Part shown: positions 1 to 11,328 of the stretch, piece by piece
Numbering within the stretch: the stretch's first letter is position 1
Layout: each line of letters begins with the position of its first letter
Assembly (NCBI GenBank): GCA_012295275.1
Contig: CM022670.1
Coordinates: forward strand, 24,557,755 to 24,621,754
Reading direction: 5' to 3'
DNA: 64,000 nucleotides
Source of the DNA: Chrysomallon squamiferum
Lineage: Eukaryota; Mollusca; Gastropoda; Neomphalida; Peltospiridae
Translations under genes and position numbers: made by a program
Notes under the pieces: generated by a model
Told to the model about the DNA's origin: nothing
Databases searched by the model: none
Seen by the model: the letters and a program-made list of their open reading frames with translations, nothing else

Positions 1-47
1 TTGGAGTCAAAAATAAAAATGTCACGAATCGAAAAGATTATCACGTT

Positions 48-184
48 CGGGGAAGCATTTTGTTAACGTTGGTAGTTCAGTGTTTTAATGAATCGATAGA
101 TTAAAGCGACAGATAAAATTTGAAGAGATATTTAGATGGGTGAGTGTCGGTGATAATGTATTTTTGTTAATAAATGTCAAAATA

Positions 185-217
<33 letters not shown>

Positions 218-391
218 GATGATGATGATGATGATGAACTTGAAGGTGGTGGTGACTTTGATAATTGCCATGTCAACAACAACCGAGAAATAAATACTCT
301 CAGCTGTAAACCTAATTTAAACAAGAAGTCAGTATTAAATAAATAAACCAACAAACAAATAATTATAATAAAGCTGAGTGGTTTGATCTCA
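48..391 (+). repeat. Direct repeat, left copy (flanks Tc1-like remnant)
   Basis: A stretch beginning CGGGGAAGCATTTTG and ending near GAGTGGTTTGATCTC recurs in the same orientation at 1536-1870. Shared landmarks in order are GTTGGTAGTTCA, GAGTGTCGGTGATAA, a TTA/GAT microsatellite, CTTGAAGGTGG, GATAATTGCCATGTCAACAAC, GTCAGTATTAAATAAATAAA and AAGCTGAGTGGTTTGATCTC. The left copy has the longer (TTA)n(TGA)n block (about 189-236); the right copy has the longer (AAAT)n block. It encodes nothing recognisable. It could be a non-autonomous element or a local duplication. Confidence 0.85.
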
Positions 392-502
392 AGGACTGAA
401 ATGAAAAATACAATGGTTGGTTAATGCCTATCTATATAAATGATCTCTGCTTTCAAATGTTTATAAAAGTATTCCGAACGGATAGCTTCCTTAATATTAT
501 CG

Positions 503-570
<68 letters not shown>

Positions 571-949
571 CAAAAAATGAAGTGCACTGATGTCATATAT
601 ATTCATTCCTGTGTTTTAAATTAAATAAATAATAATAATAATAAAGTGTACCTTTGATGCTCGAAAATATAGTGTAAATAAATTATTCAAAAGTACTTTT
701 TGATAATTAAGGAAGTACGTGGGTTTTTTAAGCCAGAAAACGTTAGAATTTTTAACTTTTGACTAAAGACATTACATTATTAAGGGGCATGCAGTCATTG
801 CCCTTATCTTCTGAAACTTTTTAAGTTAACCCACATTTCCCTTTCATGGATTAAAAGCTAAAACGTAGACTAAACTGACAACCTGCCTCGACATACCCAC
901 GGTGACACCTCTCCCACCATTTGTACGTGCTTAGCATGAGTGTAATTCA
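392..949. other. Unique and simple-repeat sequence, no gene seen
   Basis: Contains a (TAA)n microsatellite at about 505-567 and AT-rich sequence without a recognisable coding frame, RNA gene or transposon end. Confidence 0.6.
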
Positions 950-1009
950 GTGCATTCACATTTTACCAATAAAAGGTACGAGCATTTTTCTTTCACTTTA
1001 AATCTGAAG

Positions 1010-1540
1010 ATGGTTCGACGACAACTCATTTGCAAGACTTGGGGAACGACACCTGGCTGGCTGCAAGATGGACAAACTCAAAGATCTGAGTTTCACCGTC
1101 TAAATGTAAATCAAAGTGTTATCGATGGACTCTGGAAGAGGTTCGGGACAACTATTCAGAATGGCTCCCGATCTAGAAGACCAGTCAACAACAGCGCGAG
1201 AAGATCATTTCCTGATGTGACAGCGTTCTGTGATCAACTCAGAGCTGCTACAGGCAACAATGTATCTGACCAGACCATTAGGAGTCGTCTAAGAGAGCAA
1301 GTTTGCAACGTCGGCGTCTTGTAGTCCGATCACAGCTCGCCTTCACTGGTGCAGACGACATATCCGGCGGAACCGTGGGCAGTGGGCAGAGACGTTATTC
1401 ACAGACGAGTCACAGATTCTTGCTCCAGTTCAGTAATGGCCAGGCTTGTGTTTACTGTTCGTCAAGGAGAAAGATTTGCTGATGTTAACGTTCTTCAACG
1501 TCTACCGTTTGGAGGAGGAAGTGTAATGTTGTGGGCGGGG
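1010..1540 (+). pseudogene. Tc1/mariner-like transposase remnant (frameshifted, truncated)
   Basis: This is a decayed cut-and-paste transposase. The frame opening at 1010 reads MVRRQL, the usual Tc1-family N-terminus. It continues through a degenerate helix-turn-helix part, a GRP-like SRSRRPVNN stretch, and DQTIRSRLRE, which matches the second helix-turn-helix of the family, to a stop at 1322-1324. The similarity then moves to another frame (HWCRRHIRR...ETLFTDES, the region of the first catalytic Asp) and back to a third (RQGERFADVNVL then FGGGSVMLWAG, the block around the second catalytic Asp). It ends abruptly at about 1540, exactly where the right copy of the flanking direct repeat begins. 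The C-terminal third and the last acidic residue are missing. At least two frameshifts and the truncation make it non-functional. No intact terminal inverted repeat was found. Confidence 0.8.
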
Positions 1541-1741
1541 AAACATTTTGCTGACGTTGGTAGTTCAAAACATTTATAGATTGGTGAATGTCGGTGATAA
1601 CTTATTTTTGTTAAGAAATGTTAAAATATATTATGATGATGATGATCTTGAAGGTGGCGGTAACTGTGATAATTGCCATGTCAACAACTACGAGAAACAA
1701 ATCCTCTCAGTTGTAGATCTAAATTAAACAGGAAGTCAGTA

Positions 1742-1789
<48 letters not shown>

Positions 1790-1870
1790 ATAAATAACAA
1801 AACAACAACAACAACAACAACAACAAAAAAAAAAACTTCTAAATGAATAAAGCTGAATGGTTTGATCTCA
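1536..1870 (+). repeat. Direct repeat, right copy
   Basis: Second copy of the repeat at 48-391, in the same orientation, starting CGGGGAAACATTTTG at the point where the Tc1-like transposase similarity stops. It contains an (AAAT)n block at about 1743-1790 and a (CAA)n block just after. Confidence 0.85.
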
Positions 1871-3141
1871 TCTTTATCTTTTGTTGTAGTTGCTGTTGTG
1901 GTTTTTTTTGTTGTTATTGTTTTTTCTTCCAGTCTTAATTAAAACGAAGTATAACAATGAAAGAGCATAATTAAAATTATCTGGACAAAATCTTCTATAT
2001 CTCACAATTTGATCTAGTTTATTCTAGTTTTTGTGGCGAAAACACAGGATCTAGTCTGATAAGTACGCAATGACGTCACAATGCTGAGGCGAAGGTACAG
2101 AAATCGACGTTCAGATATTTGTAACAATATAATCTTATTGTCAACATTAAACTTCTTTTTAAAACAATAAAATAATAACTTAGAATGAATTTTGTTAGAT
2201 CATTTATTTGTACATTTTAATAATGTTGGTAACAGAAAATCAAGGCTGTAGTTTCTAACATATTGAACTATGTATTTCTCTACGGACCTCTGGTCCCTAA
2301 ACACTGATAGATAAACATGTTCATGGACAAGGTAAGTTAGAAATACCAAAAAAGAAAAAAAACAACAACAATAATTTGAAATAATCTACACGAGAGAAAC
2401 TGTTTACGTGAATTTATCCTCACTCAATCGGGAGAAAACTGGAAATTTACTTATAGTCTAGAACAAACCAGGAAGTATTCCAATACATTTTAACGATATC
2501 TGTAATAACTGGAGATAAATAATTAATACGCGTGGTCGATGTTTTAATGTTTAGAATCACTAAGACAAATATTATATTATCATTCGGTTATATTTGAAAA
2601 AAAATATATATACATTTACCTGATAACATGATGTCTTGTTTTTTTGTTTTTTTCCTTATTAGCTTCCAAGATTATCAATATTTTATCATACTGTACTCAA
2701 TTTAGGTTTTTTTAAAATGTATGTTATTTCAGCAGGTTGAAAAAAAAGTTGTTTTTCTTTCGCCATTAAAATCGTGTGTAAAAGGAAACCCCTTTCAGAT
2801 GTCTTCTGAAATGTCAAACTCACATGGCGTAGTATTGCTTATGACAGATTAAGTCTTTGGAAAATCCCAAGAGCGGCAGGCTTATCTTTTTTTCACGAGT
2901 TTCCAAGAACATAAGACGTATAATTGGAACGGTTGACGCATTTAACATGCCAAAACCATCTGCGTTCATCAAAACCGGCATCCTTTAGCTTGAAGCGACG
3001 AATCTTCCAACGTCACTCAAAAGCCAGTGTTTGTGAATTTTAATATTTATATTTATTTATTTATTTAATTTATTTTATTTCAGTTTATTTTATTTAAATG
3101 TTTGTTTTAGTTAGTGATAAATGTAGTTACGGCAGTTTTAA

Positions 3142-3204
<63 letters not shown>

Positions 3205-4775
3205 ATATTATTATTATTGTTGTTATTAACACAGCAATAGTAATAACAATAATAATTATATAAAACAAAAATTAATTCAGAAATTAATTACAAACCAAAA
3301 GAAAATAGATTATTAATACCAAATAACGTGCTTGAACCTTTATTTATGTGTTTAATAATATTATAAGCACACAGTAGGAACGACCATAGCAATTTTCCTG
3401 GATTCAAAACAAAGTTATGTCTTAAGACTAGACAGATGGCGTCAGTATAATAAGAAATTAATGAATTCTGGCGCTTTTGAGAGTATTAAATTCAAAGTTT
3501 AATGAAAATTTTAAATAAAATAAACTATTATAAAAGAAGACAGAATAAAATACCATAAAAAAAATATATATATATATTGGTAGAGCAGGCTAACATTACA
3601 GTCTTAGAAAGCATTTCAGGTAGCAATTCCAAACATAAGCAATTAAATCGGTGTCTTTTTGTGTTTTGTTTTGTTTAACCATTTCTTATCGTTTCATGCG
3701 GATAAAGAAAAATACTGTTTGACGCTAGACAGTATAATATCTGATGTATTTTTCGTGTTTTTGGTAGCAAACTATATGAAGACCTTTAAAACTTATACTT
3801 TTGGTTAAACTATTTACCTAAAGTTTTCAAACATAAATTGGAGTCTACATGTTGGAATGGTTTTAGTCAGATATAATGAAATTTGTTACCGTAAAGATCT
3901 AATAAATAACTTTATTAGTAACGATCGAAACATCTGTTTCACTGAGTGAATAACTGTTTTCTGCTGCAGTAGACATATTGGAATCTGCATTCAGTATTTT
4001 TGAAGTTTCTACTGATCATAATGACAGTAATGATGACAGCGTTGGTAATGAAGTTGTTGTAGTTGTTGTTGTAATTGGTTTTGTTATTTTTATTGTTGTT
4101 ATTAATACTGTTTTAGTTTTTATTGTAATGATTGTAGCTATTGTTATTATTTTTTCTTTCCCACAAACAAATTTATCATTTTGCTCTGTAATGGCCATAC
4201 GTTTCTTATTTTTCTTCCGACGACTACCAAACGTGATCACAGCATGGCTGTTCTCTAGGACCAGGAAGCTTCATCTTTGAAGTCAAACCTACCTACACAA
4301 CGGCTAGTTACATTTGCCATTTCAGGTAAATGTCACGACCATAAACCACAAACACCAGAACTCTGATTTCAAAGGCTTTTGCAAGAGAAAAGAACTATTT
4401 CTATCAGCAGGATATTGGTAGTTGTCGTGAGGAGGTTTCCAGTGACGAGATAAATAAATAAAGCACGCGAATCCGCATCACCATTGCTAAAGATAGGACG
4501 TAAGAATTCATTGAATAAAACGGCTCTTTTATTACTACGTTATGTAATTAAACACATAAAAGAATTATAACTATCCACGGTTAAATTACCGCTGTAAACA
4601 ATAAACCTACTGTATCAGTAGGTTTATTATCAAAGGTGAAATATTTGTAAAGCATGATATGGCACAGTTCTGAGGGTTTCTGTTTCTTTGCTTTTTCTTT
4701 TTCCCTGCATGCATGTTCAAGATATTGATGTGATGTGATATAAGCATAATGTATGTGTTACTGTTATATTGGTGG

Positions 4776-4780
<5 letters not shown>
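1871..4780. other. Intergenic DNA with scattered simple repeats, no gene seen
   Basis: About 2.9 kb of AT-rich sequence. It includes a (TC)29 tract at 3145-3202, a palindromic CRE-like octamer TGACGTCA at 2071-2078, and a T/G-rich cryptic repeat around 4040-4160 that produces spurious open frames on both strands. The 2830-3010 stretch is of higher complexity, but I recognise nothing in either direction. Confidence 0.5.
3145..3202. repeat. (TC)n microsatellite
   Basis: Uninterrupted TC dinucleotide tract of about 58 bp. Confidence 0.97.
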
Positions 4781-4837
<57 letters not shown>

Positions 4838-4849
4838 CATACATACATA
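4781..4849. repeat. (AT)n then (CATA)n microsatellite
   Basis: About 53 bp of AT followed by CATA units. The final TA of this tract is the target site of the Tigger-like element that starts at 4850. Confidence 0.97.
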
Positions 4850-5604
4850 CAGTGGTACCTCGAGTTACGAGTGCTCAAACTTACGAATTATGAGCAGCCG
4901 CCGGTTCATATTTTTGCTTTGAGTTGCGAGCCAAAGTCCGAGTTACGAGCTAGATGGCGCAACGAACAACATAACATCCGCCCAGCATCCCGAGTCTCAC
5001 GTGTTTGCTTCACGTGTTTACCTCGCCGTGGAAACGTCTCTGTTGTGATTATGCTCGCGTTTTGTGCAGTATTTTGTCAAATTTCCATGGATCCTAAGAA
5101 AGTGAGTGCAAAGGATAGTGCCGAGAAGAAGAAGCGGATGATGTCTATTGAATTAAAGGATGAAATCATAGAAAATCACGAGCGAGGAGAGCGTATAATC
5201 AACATGGCTAGGCAATACGAGCGTAGTACATTACGATATGTACTATACTGAAGCAGAAGGAGTCGATAAACCCTATAATTCCAGCCAAAGACATTAAAAT
5301 AATTTATAAGCTGCGGACTTCTGTCTATGAAAAGATGGAGAAACCCTAAGCCATGTACACTTTACAAAACCAATTTATTTCTTTACATTTTCTTTTATTT
5401 TGTTTTTATACAATATTTGTCATTTATACATACATTTTTCTTATTTAAAACACGTTACAAAACATTTGGGTGGTTTTGGGGACTGGAACGGATTAATGGT
5501 ATTTCAATTAATTTCATTTGGGAAAACTGATTTGATATACGAGTAAATTTGAGTTACAACCTCGGTCACGGAACGAATTAAACTCGTAAGTCAAGGTACC
5601 ACTG
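4850..5604 (+). mobile_element. Tigger/pogo-like DNA transposon, internally deleted copy
   Basis: The left end reads CAGTGGTACCTCGAGTTACG. The right end, read on the minus strand, is CAGTGGTACCTTGACTTACG, giving a near-perfect terminal inverted repeat that continues for a few more bases. TA lies immediately outside both ends (4848-4849 and 5605-5606), the TA target duplication expected of the Tc1/mariner/pogo superfamily. The 755-bp length is far shorter than an autonomous Tigger element. Only the N-terminal DNA-binding part of the transposase is present, so this copy depends on transposase from elsewhere or is dead. It inserted into an AT/CATA microsatellite. Confidence 0.93.
5087..5338 (+). 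pseudogene. Tigger-like transposase N-terminal remnant (CENP-B-type HTH)
   Basis: From the ATG at 5087 the frame reads MDPKKVSAKDSAEKKKRMM, then IELKDEIIENHERGERIINM, the start of the CENP-B N-terminal helix-turn-helix that binds the element's own ends. After ARQYERST the frame closes at 5249-5251. The family sequence resumes one frame over as TILKQKESI...PAKDIK...SVYEKMEK, so there is a single-base-scale frameshift. The catalytic DDE domain is absent, replaced by T-rich filler before the right terminus. An open frame starting at 4769 in the upstream microsatellite merely runs into this one; the family start is the ATG at 5087. Known family role: TIR binding by the HTH. Loss of function is inferred from the frameshift and deletion. 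Confidence 0.85.
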
Positions 5605-5606
5605 TA

Positions 5607-5608
5607 TA

Positions 5609-5639
<31 letters not shown>

Positions 5640-6327
5640 TTGTAGTTTAAGGCCGTGTTTTGTGTATCTGAAATAGCTAAAACATTAGTATTAGTGCTGG
5701 TTTCAGAAATCATTATACTACATTAGCTGATACTGGTAAGGACTGGAATACTGACAACATCAAAGGTAAAGATATTAACAATTAAGTATATTACGTACGT
5801 TTATATTCATTATTTTCCTGCACTATTTTTTCGACAAGGTCTTCTGGCTTTCTACCTAGATAATCATTCTAAAAATGAAACATATCGTTGGTAGCACATT
5901 CCCCAATCTATATTTACATAAAGCGAGCACACTCAAACAGATGGCAACACATCAGCTCAGTCATACGTCCACTCTCGCAATTTTCCTGATTTGGCATTAG
6001 TATGTCCTTTTTGTGTGACCATCACCGTGTGATTCAAAGTATCTAATATCGTCATCAGCTAAAACATTTAGCAGCTTTTAGTAGCCACGGCGAGAGTGCC
6101 TGGCTCCGGGCGGCAAATTGGAAACAGATTACACCGATTTTATTGACTTCCAAAGTGTTTGATTTCTGAAATTGGCTATCACATAATTCTGACCTTAGAC
6201 TGACATCCACGTTTGCCAAATTCAGCGCAAACGTATCCTGTTTACGTCACGCCGGCTTGAGTCAACCAGTACTGTATGTTTCGTATATATATATAAATAA
6301 TATGTTATGTATATATACAGTATTCGA
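5607..6327. other. Intergenic, no gene seen
   Basis: A short GT microsatellite follows the Tigger-like element (about 5608-5630). The rest is non-repetitive AT-rich sequence in which I recognise no coding or RNA feature. Confidence 0.5.
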
Positions 6328-6728
6328 ATTTAGTTACTAAAGTGACTCTCGATGTTAAATGATTAACAGTTCTACAGTTATAAGCACAATCATTTAATGT
6401 TCCATTGACAGTTTTGTAAATAGAGTGAATGAATTTTAAACTGCACATGGTTGTTTATATATATATAATATTATTTTTCAAGACATTAAAACGTTAGAAA
6501 ATAGATAAATTTGCTGTTTTGATGATGTTGCTACAATTAAAAATGTAGAAACGTAAAAATGAACTGTGTTACTCAGAATGTATTTAAACAAGGCAAATAA
6601 ACAACCATGTGCAGTTTAAAATACATTTACGTCTGTTTACAAAACTGTCACAAGAACGTTATATAAAAGTGCTTATAACTGAAGAACTGTTAATCATTTA
6701 ACATTGGGAGTCACTTTAGTAACTAAAT
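6328..6728. mobile_element. Foldback/MITE-like element with ~130-bp inverted arms
   Basis: Left arm 6328-6457 begins ATTTAGTTACTAAAGTGACT and ends TGCACATGGTTGTTTA. Right arm 6598-6728, read on the minus strand, begins ATTTAGTTACTAAAGTGACT and ends TGCACATGGTTGTTTA. The arms are about 85% identical by eye, with divergence concentrated in the middle. A loop of about 140 bp has no coding capacity. Such an inverted duplication is the structure of foldback elements or long-TIR MITEs. No convincing target duplication was identified, so the superfamily is unassigned. Confidence 0.85.
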
Positions 6729-6860
6729 GTATGGCTATACCTTGGAGAAAGTCATCAAGTTTACGACCTGTGGTATTATAAACGTTACACAGATTCTGTA
6801 ATCTAATTTACAGTTTTATTTGTACCTACCTAAATGAACATATTTTTTTAAAGACTGTTA

Positions 6861-6863
<3 letters not shown>

Positions 6864-6932
<69 letters not shown>
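6864..6932. repeat. (TG)n microsatellite
   Basis: Uninterrupted TG tract of about 69 bp. Confidence 0.97.
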
Positions 6933-6934
<2 letters not shown>

Positions 6935-8483
6935 GAGCTAAGATAGTGCATCTACTGTTAATGAAAGCAATTTTATCAGGAAAATGTCTGAGAATTTAAT
7001 ATAATAAAATACATGTAGAAGACACAGATCCTTTTGTCCTCGCTCTCAAGGCTACAAGCAAAACCGACAGCTAAGAGGATTGTGTCTAGAACGTCTTAGC
7101 ACTGAAAGTTTGAATTTCATAATTAAACGAAGGACGACGAGGATTGAAACGTTGAGAATAATCTTGAAATAAAAACGCGAAAGCAGACAGACAAGTAAAG
7201 CAGGAAGACAGACAGACGACATATTAAGGAAACGGAGCAGAAAGACAACCTGCCAATAAAAGTGTGCATTACAGAAGTCGCGCAGAACATAAACAATTCG
7301 CATAGCATCAGTCAGTGTCTCTCGCCTCAGTGCTTCTTCTTACAAACATTTAGAGTGAAAGGAAAATGTTTTTACTAGTATTCGCAGCTGTCTTTGTTCG
7401 ATGACCGTTTCGGATTTGCAAACAGCCATTTACTAATTCTTCTGGCATCAGAGGTTTACAGAAAGGCTGTCGAAGTGCGTTTACCAAGATAATCTGTCAG
7501 CGCTGCACCGTAACCGTGGGTGATTGTCAGACATAGACACAAGAAGCTATTAGTTTCAGACACTTGATAACTGCAGGAGTATTTTTAATGGTCATATGTC
7601 TGTACACAGGAGAGTATACCGTAGGTATATAGCACACGAGGACGTATTAGTCCAAGAGATGAGGAGCTTATTGTTTTTGTACTGTCAGGACAATTCTGTT
7701 TAGCAATGTGGCAGCTTTGTGCTGTCATTATGTAGTTATGAGGACGTAGTAAAGTGAAGGCGGTACATACATTCAACTGCATGTTTTCTAGATACATCAC
7801 TGGAGATATGATGAGACTTTATTTATTTAAAATCAGTTGTTTGAAGTCTGAGAGGATGAATGTCAAAGTAAAGATGCTAATCGATGGTTCTTAGGGATAT
7901 GCATATTTTGTTTCAAAACCTTTTATCTTAAAGGAAATCTCTATATAGCTTACTTTATGCCAATCCATTTAATCACATTAGAGTCAAAGCATTGATAGTA
8001 GCTTCATTTCCAAGTTAGTAGCTTCATTTCCAAGTTAACAAGAAAATAAATTCCTGTAATAATTAATTATGAACAGTGACTAATGCTAACGCGTATTACA
8101 CCTGAAAAATCTCGATGTATTTCCAGCCTGTTTTAATTAGTTCATCCTCGAATGGTGTTATTCTGAATTCACTTATTAAAGGTATTTTTCATTACCAGAA
8201 ATAGTATACATGAATCATTTTATTAAATTTTATTAATGACTATTTGTGTAGGCATATGTTTATAACATAGTCTGATTTAATTAAAGTCAACATTTTCTTA
8301 GGCGTATGCTACACAAATGTATTTTGCATCAAAAGTTTTAAATCGGTAATACAATTTCCTGAGTATTAAATTTGCTAGAATATAAATTGCATTTTATTAA
8401 TAATAACTGATAATAATGTTTATAATTAAAAGGATGTCTGTGATGAATATTCATGTATAAGTTTTTACACACATTAATTATTA
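6933..8483. other. Intergenic, no gene seen
   Basis: AT-rich with some mixed-composition stretches (7030-7800). Open frames here are short and match nothing I know. A perfect 20-bp tandem duplication (AGTAGCTTCATTTCCAAGTT, twice) lies at 7997-8036. Confidence 0.5.
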
Positions 8484-8617
8484 TTGTGTGTGTATGTGTA
8501 CATATATCTGTAAATAATTATATTTAAAATCAATCTTCGACAAAATGTTTAATATTAAATACTTTTGTATTCTTTCCTAAAAATATTTTCTTTCCATAAC
8601 TATTTCCGCTCCTTTCT

Positions 8618-8622
<5 letters not shown>
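8484..8622 (+). repeat. Dispersed repeat, copy 1 (inverted partner at 13042-13172)
   Basis: Starts in a GT-rich stretch, passes through TGTACATATATCTGTAAATA, TCAATCTTCGACAAAATG and TCTTTCCTAAAAATATTTTC, and ends at CTTATAATAATAAT, where a TAA microsatellite begins. The minus strand of 13042-13172 carries the same landmarks in the same order, including a GT tract at one end and a TAA tract at the other. This indicates an interspersed element bounded by microsatellites. Confidence 0.85.

Positions 8623-8684
<62 letters not shown>
8618..8684. repeat. (TAA)n microsatellite
   Basis: About 67 bp of TAA, directly abutting the dispersed repeat at 8484-8622. Confidence 0.95.
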
Positions 8685-8729
8685 TTGGTAATAATTTCTT
8701 GCAATTCAAAGACATACCTGATAAAGATT

Positions 8730-9155
8730 ATTGAAAAGTGATCACTGTTTTCCTAGAATATCATTAATTATTATTTTTAATTATAAAAATTGTAGTAGTA
8801 TTTAAAGAAAAAAACAACAACAACAAGGTTATGGTTGATACAGATCCTTCAGTACAGATCACTATTTTTCCTCTGAATGCAAACTTGATATTATTAGGAG
8901 CAGTTTTGGAATTGGTAATAATATATGCGAACGACAGACTATCAGTGATAAAAATGCATGGATAACGATCACAATTCCCCATCAGTGTAAACTGGAAATT
9001 ATTAGGAGCAGTGTTGGAACTGGTAAAAATATTTCCGAATATAACGTATTTTGTGATACGGATTCATGGATAACAATAATTATTTTCTTAGAATATAAAC
9101 TGAATGTTATTAGTAAGGTGCTGAAGTTGATAATGATATTTAAAAAGACGGACAA
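8730..9155. repeat. Diverged tandem array, ~105-115-bp period
   Basis: Recurring landmarks are a TCACTATTTTTCCTCTGAAT-like block (near 8740, 8858, 8970 and 9080), then AAACTTGATATTATTAGGAGC, TGGAATTGGTAATAATAT and CATGGATAAC. Spacing is roughly 105-115 bp over three clear copies plus a weaker first one. There is no coding pattern. It looks like an old minisatellite or satellite fragment. Confidence 0.75.
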
Positions 9156-10100
9156 GCAAACAGTTCTTAGCTCTAGCTAAATATACTTGACTTGATTTAG
9201 TTTATTTGCATAAATACGTTATAAAATATCTGTTTGCACATCATGGATTGGCTAAATTTTATTACAGTAGGTTTCCACGGCTTACAGATTCTAACAAGAA
9301 TGTCATTTCCGTTTACAGTCGAATATTATTGTTATATCTCTATCGCAAAAATCTTTCGGAAGATATCAATATAAAATTTTACGCTTTGAAAACAGCTCCT
9401 GTGACAATGACTATCGATTTCGAATTGGAAACTGTGTGAACTGATTTCGTGCAATCACTTCATGCCTGAATGTCTTCCCGTGTGTACCATTTGATTAGTA
9501 ACAGACTTAATGCTCGTTTTATTAGCAGAATACACACAGTTAAAGAGATTTCATAACACAGTCGAATACTGTTAAAATTTCCGTTATGACAGAATTCGCC
9601 AGTAATTAATCACCTCATTATTATTTATTACTTCGCTCCCTGCATTTTTAAAGCATTTTCTTTTCATTCTGTTTTTTTCTCTTCTTTTTTTTTTTTACGA
9701 CATTCTAAAAAGACATTACTCCAGAAAAAAAAAAAAATAAAATAAAATAAAATAAAATTAATTCCCTAAGGCACACTGAAGCAATCCAGAAATGTCTAAA
9801 TATAGAGAAAAAGTTAAGAAATTTGAGAAATATAGTTCAAGGAGGCGGTGATTTGATTTTATTTCTTTGTTTTGGTTTGAATCTGGCTGCCAGACATGAA
9901 TTTCTTGTAATTTTAGTGTTTTAGCTTTGTCCAGCAAATAAATATTTTATACGCCATAAATAAAGTTTCATTTTCATAATAACCAATATTAATAAATTTT
10001 ATCTGTTCTGATCGAATGGGTTCTGATGAAGATATAAATATTCTGACCATTACATTGAAATAATATTATTTGTTTAATAGAAATCTTCACACAAGAAAAC
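9156..10100. other. Intergenic, no gene seen
   Basis: AT-rich, with short poly-A and AAAAT runs near 9720-9760. A 77-codon open frame at 9206-9439 on the plus strand has ordinary composition but no recognisable domain and is probably chance. Confidence 0.4.
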
Positions 10101-10103
10101 ACT

Positions 10104-10345
10104 ATGCATGAGTATGTATGTATGTGGGTGTGTATGTATGTATGTATGTATGTGTGTCTGTGTGTGTATGTATGTACGTACGTATGGGTATGTACATGTC
10201 TATGTAAGTATTTATGTATGTATGCATGCATGCATCTATCATATACGTATGTATATGTCAGTTTTTGTATGTATTTACGTATTTTGTTTGAACGTATGTA
10301 TGTAACTGTGTTCGTATGTATATGTATGTAAATATATTTGTAATA
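10104..10345. repeat. Imperfect (TATG)n microsatellite
   Basis: About 240 bp of TATG/TGTA units with TG and TACG variants. Open in several frames on both strands only because of its period. Confidence 0.95.
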
Positions 10346-11054
10346 AGTACGTATGTATATAGAATAAAACAAATAATATAATTTTTAATTCATAAGTTGT
10401 TGTAGTAGTACAAGAATACAAAAACAACAACAAAAATAGAATGATGATGATTGTGACTCATAGTATTGTGATCAGCTTGTGGCTAAAAATACAGTCATTA
10501 ACTTTAAGAACAACAATAATTTCTATTATAATAACGAGTTATTTTGAGCAGTGTCCGGTTCGTATTAATACTAGACTAATAACTATTCCCAGTTTGCATA
10601 CACGATAATACTATAAACAGCTCTCTCTCTCTATATATATATATACACATGTATATATGTGTTTATACCAAATGGTAATACCACTGATGTATTAAGATTT
10701 AGAAGAAATGACGTCATAAACTAATTCAAGATATCTTTTTTTTTTATGACTTTTTTTGTTCCAGTTCTCCGATTTTCAGCAATCATTCAAAGTGTGCTTG
10801 GTCATGTTTCACAAATCGACTGGAAAGGAAAAAGGAAAAAGATAATAGAATTGTAATTACGCGATTATTTCGAGCGGAATAAAATGTTTTTGTGGGCATT
10901 CGTGCACTGCACTTTAAGTGTTTATTTTCTTTGAAGAAGTCAGTTTCTTTCCAATATATATAGAGAGAGAGACTTAAAGATCCAGCATAATAGATTTTCT
11001 TTTGCACCAGAAAACTCTTGACGTAATGGCGACTTCTGCATTCAGTCTGTTTTA

Positions 11055-11057
11055 TAG

Positions 11058-11097
<40 letters not shown>

Positions 11098-11200
11098 TGA
11101 TGATGATGATGATGATGATGATAATAACTATAACAACAACAACAACAACAATAATAATAATGACCATGATGATGATGATAACGATGATGGTAATGAAGTT
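11055..11200. repeat. Compound (AAT)n(GAT)n(AAC)n repeat
   Basis: Trinucleotide tracts in series, ending about 130 bp from the splice donor of the minus-strand exon at 11329-11688, so probably the start of its intron. Confidence 0.9.
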
Positions 11201-11328
11201 AAAAATGATGAACATTAACATTTATAGTTAAAATAACTGAAAGAGGAGACATATTATATTAGATTCACATCACAATAATATGAGAGTCACCAATTTTCCA
11301 CATCCATTATTTAACCTGTTCGACTTAC

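Noticed and set aside
4769-5086. Long N-terminal extension of the Tigger-like frame starting in the TA microsatellite
   Set aside because: The first part is Tyr-Ile repeat and terminal-repeat sequence outside or at the edge of the transposon; the family start is MDPKK at 5087.
10104-10372. Overlapping open frames rich in Tyr, Met, Cys, Val and His on both strands
   Set aside because: They are translations of a TATG microsatellite; tetranucleotide repeats stay open in several frames. The same applies at 14320-14520, 16680-16980, 25566-25755, 26405-26890 and 41962-42333.
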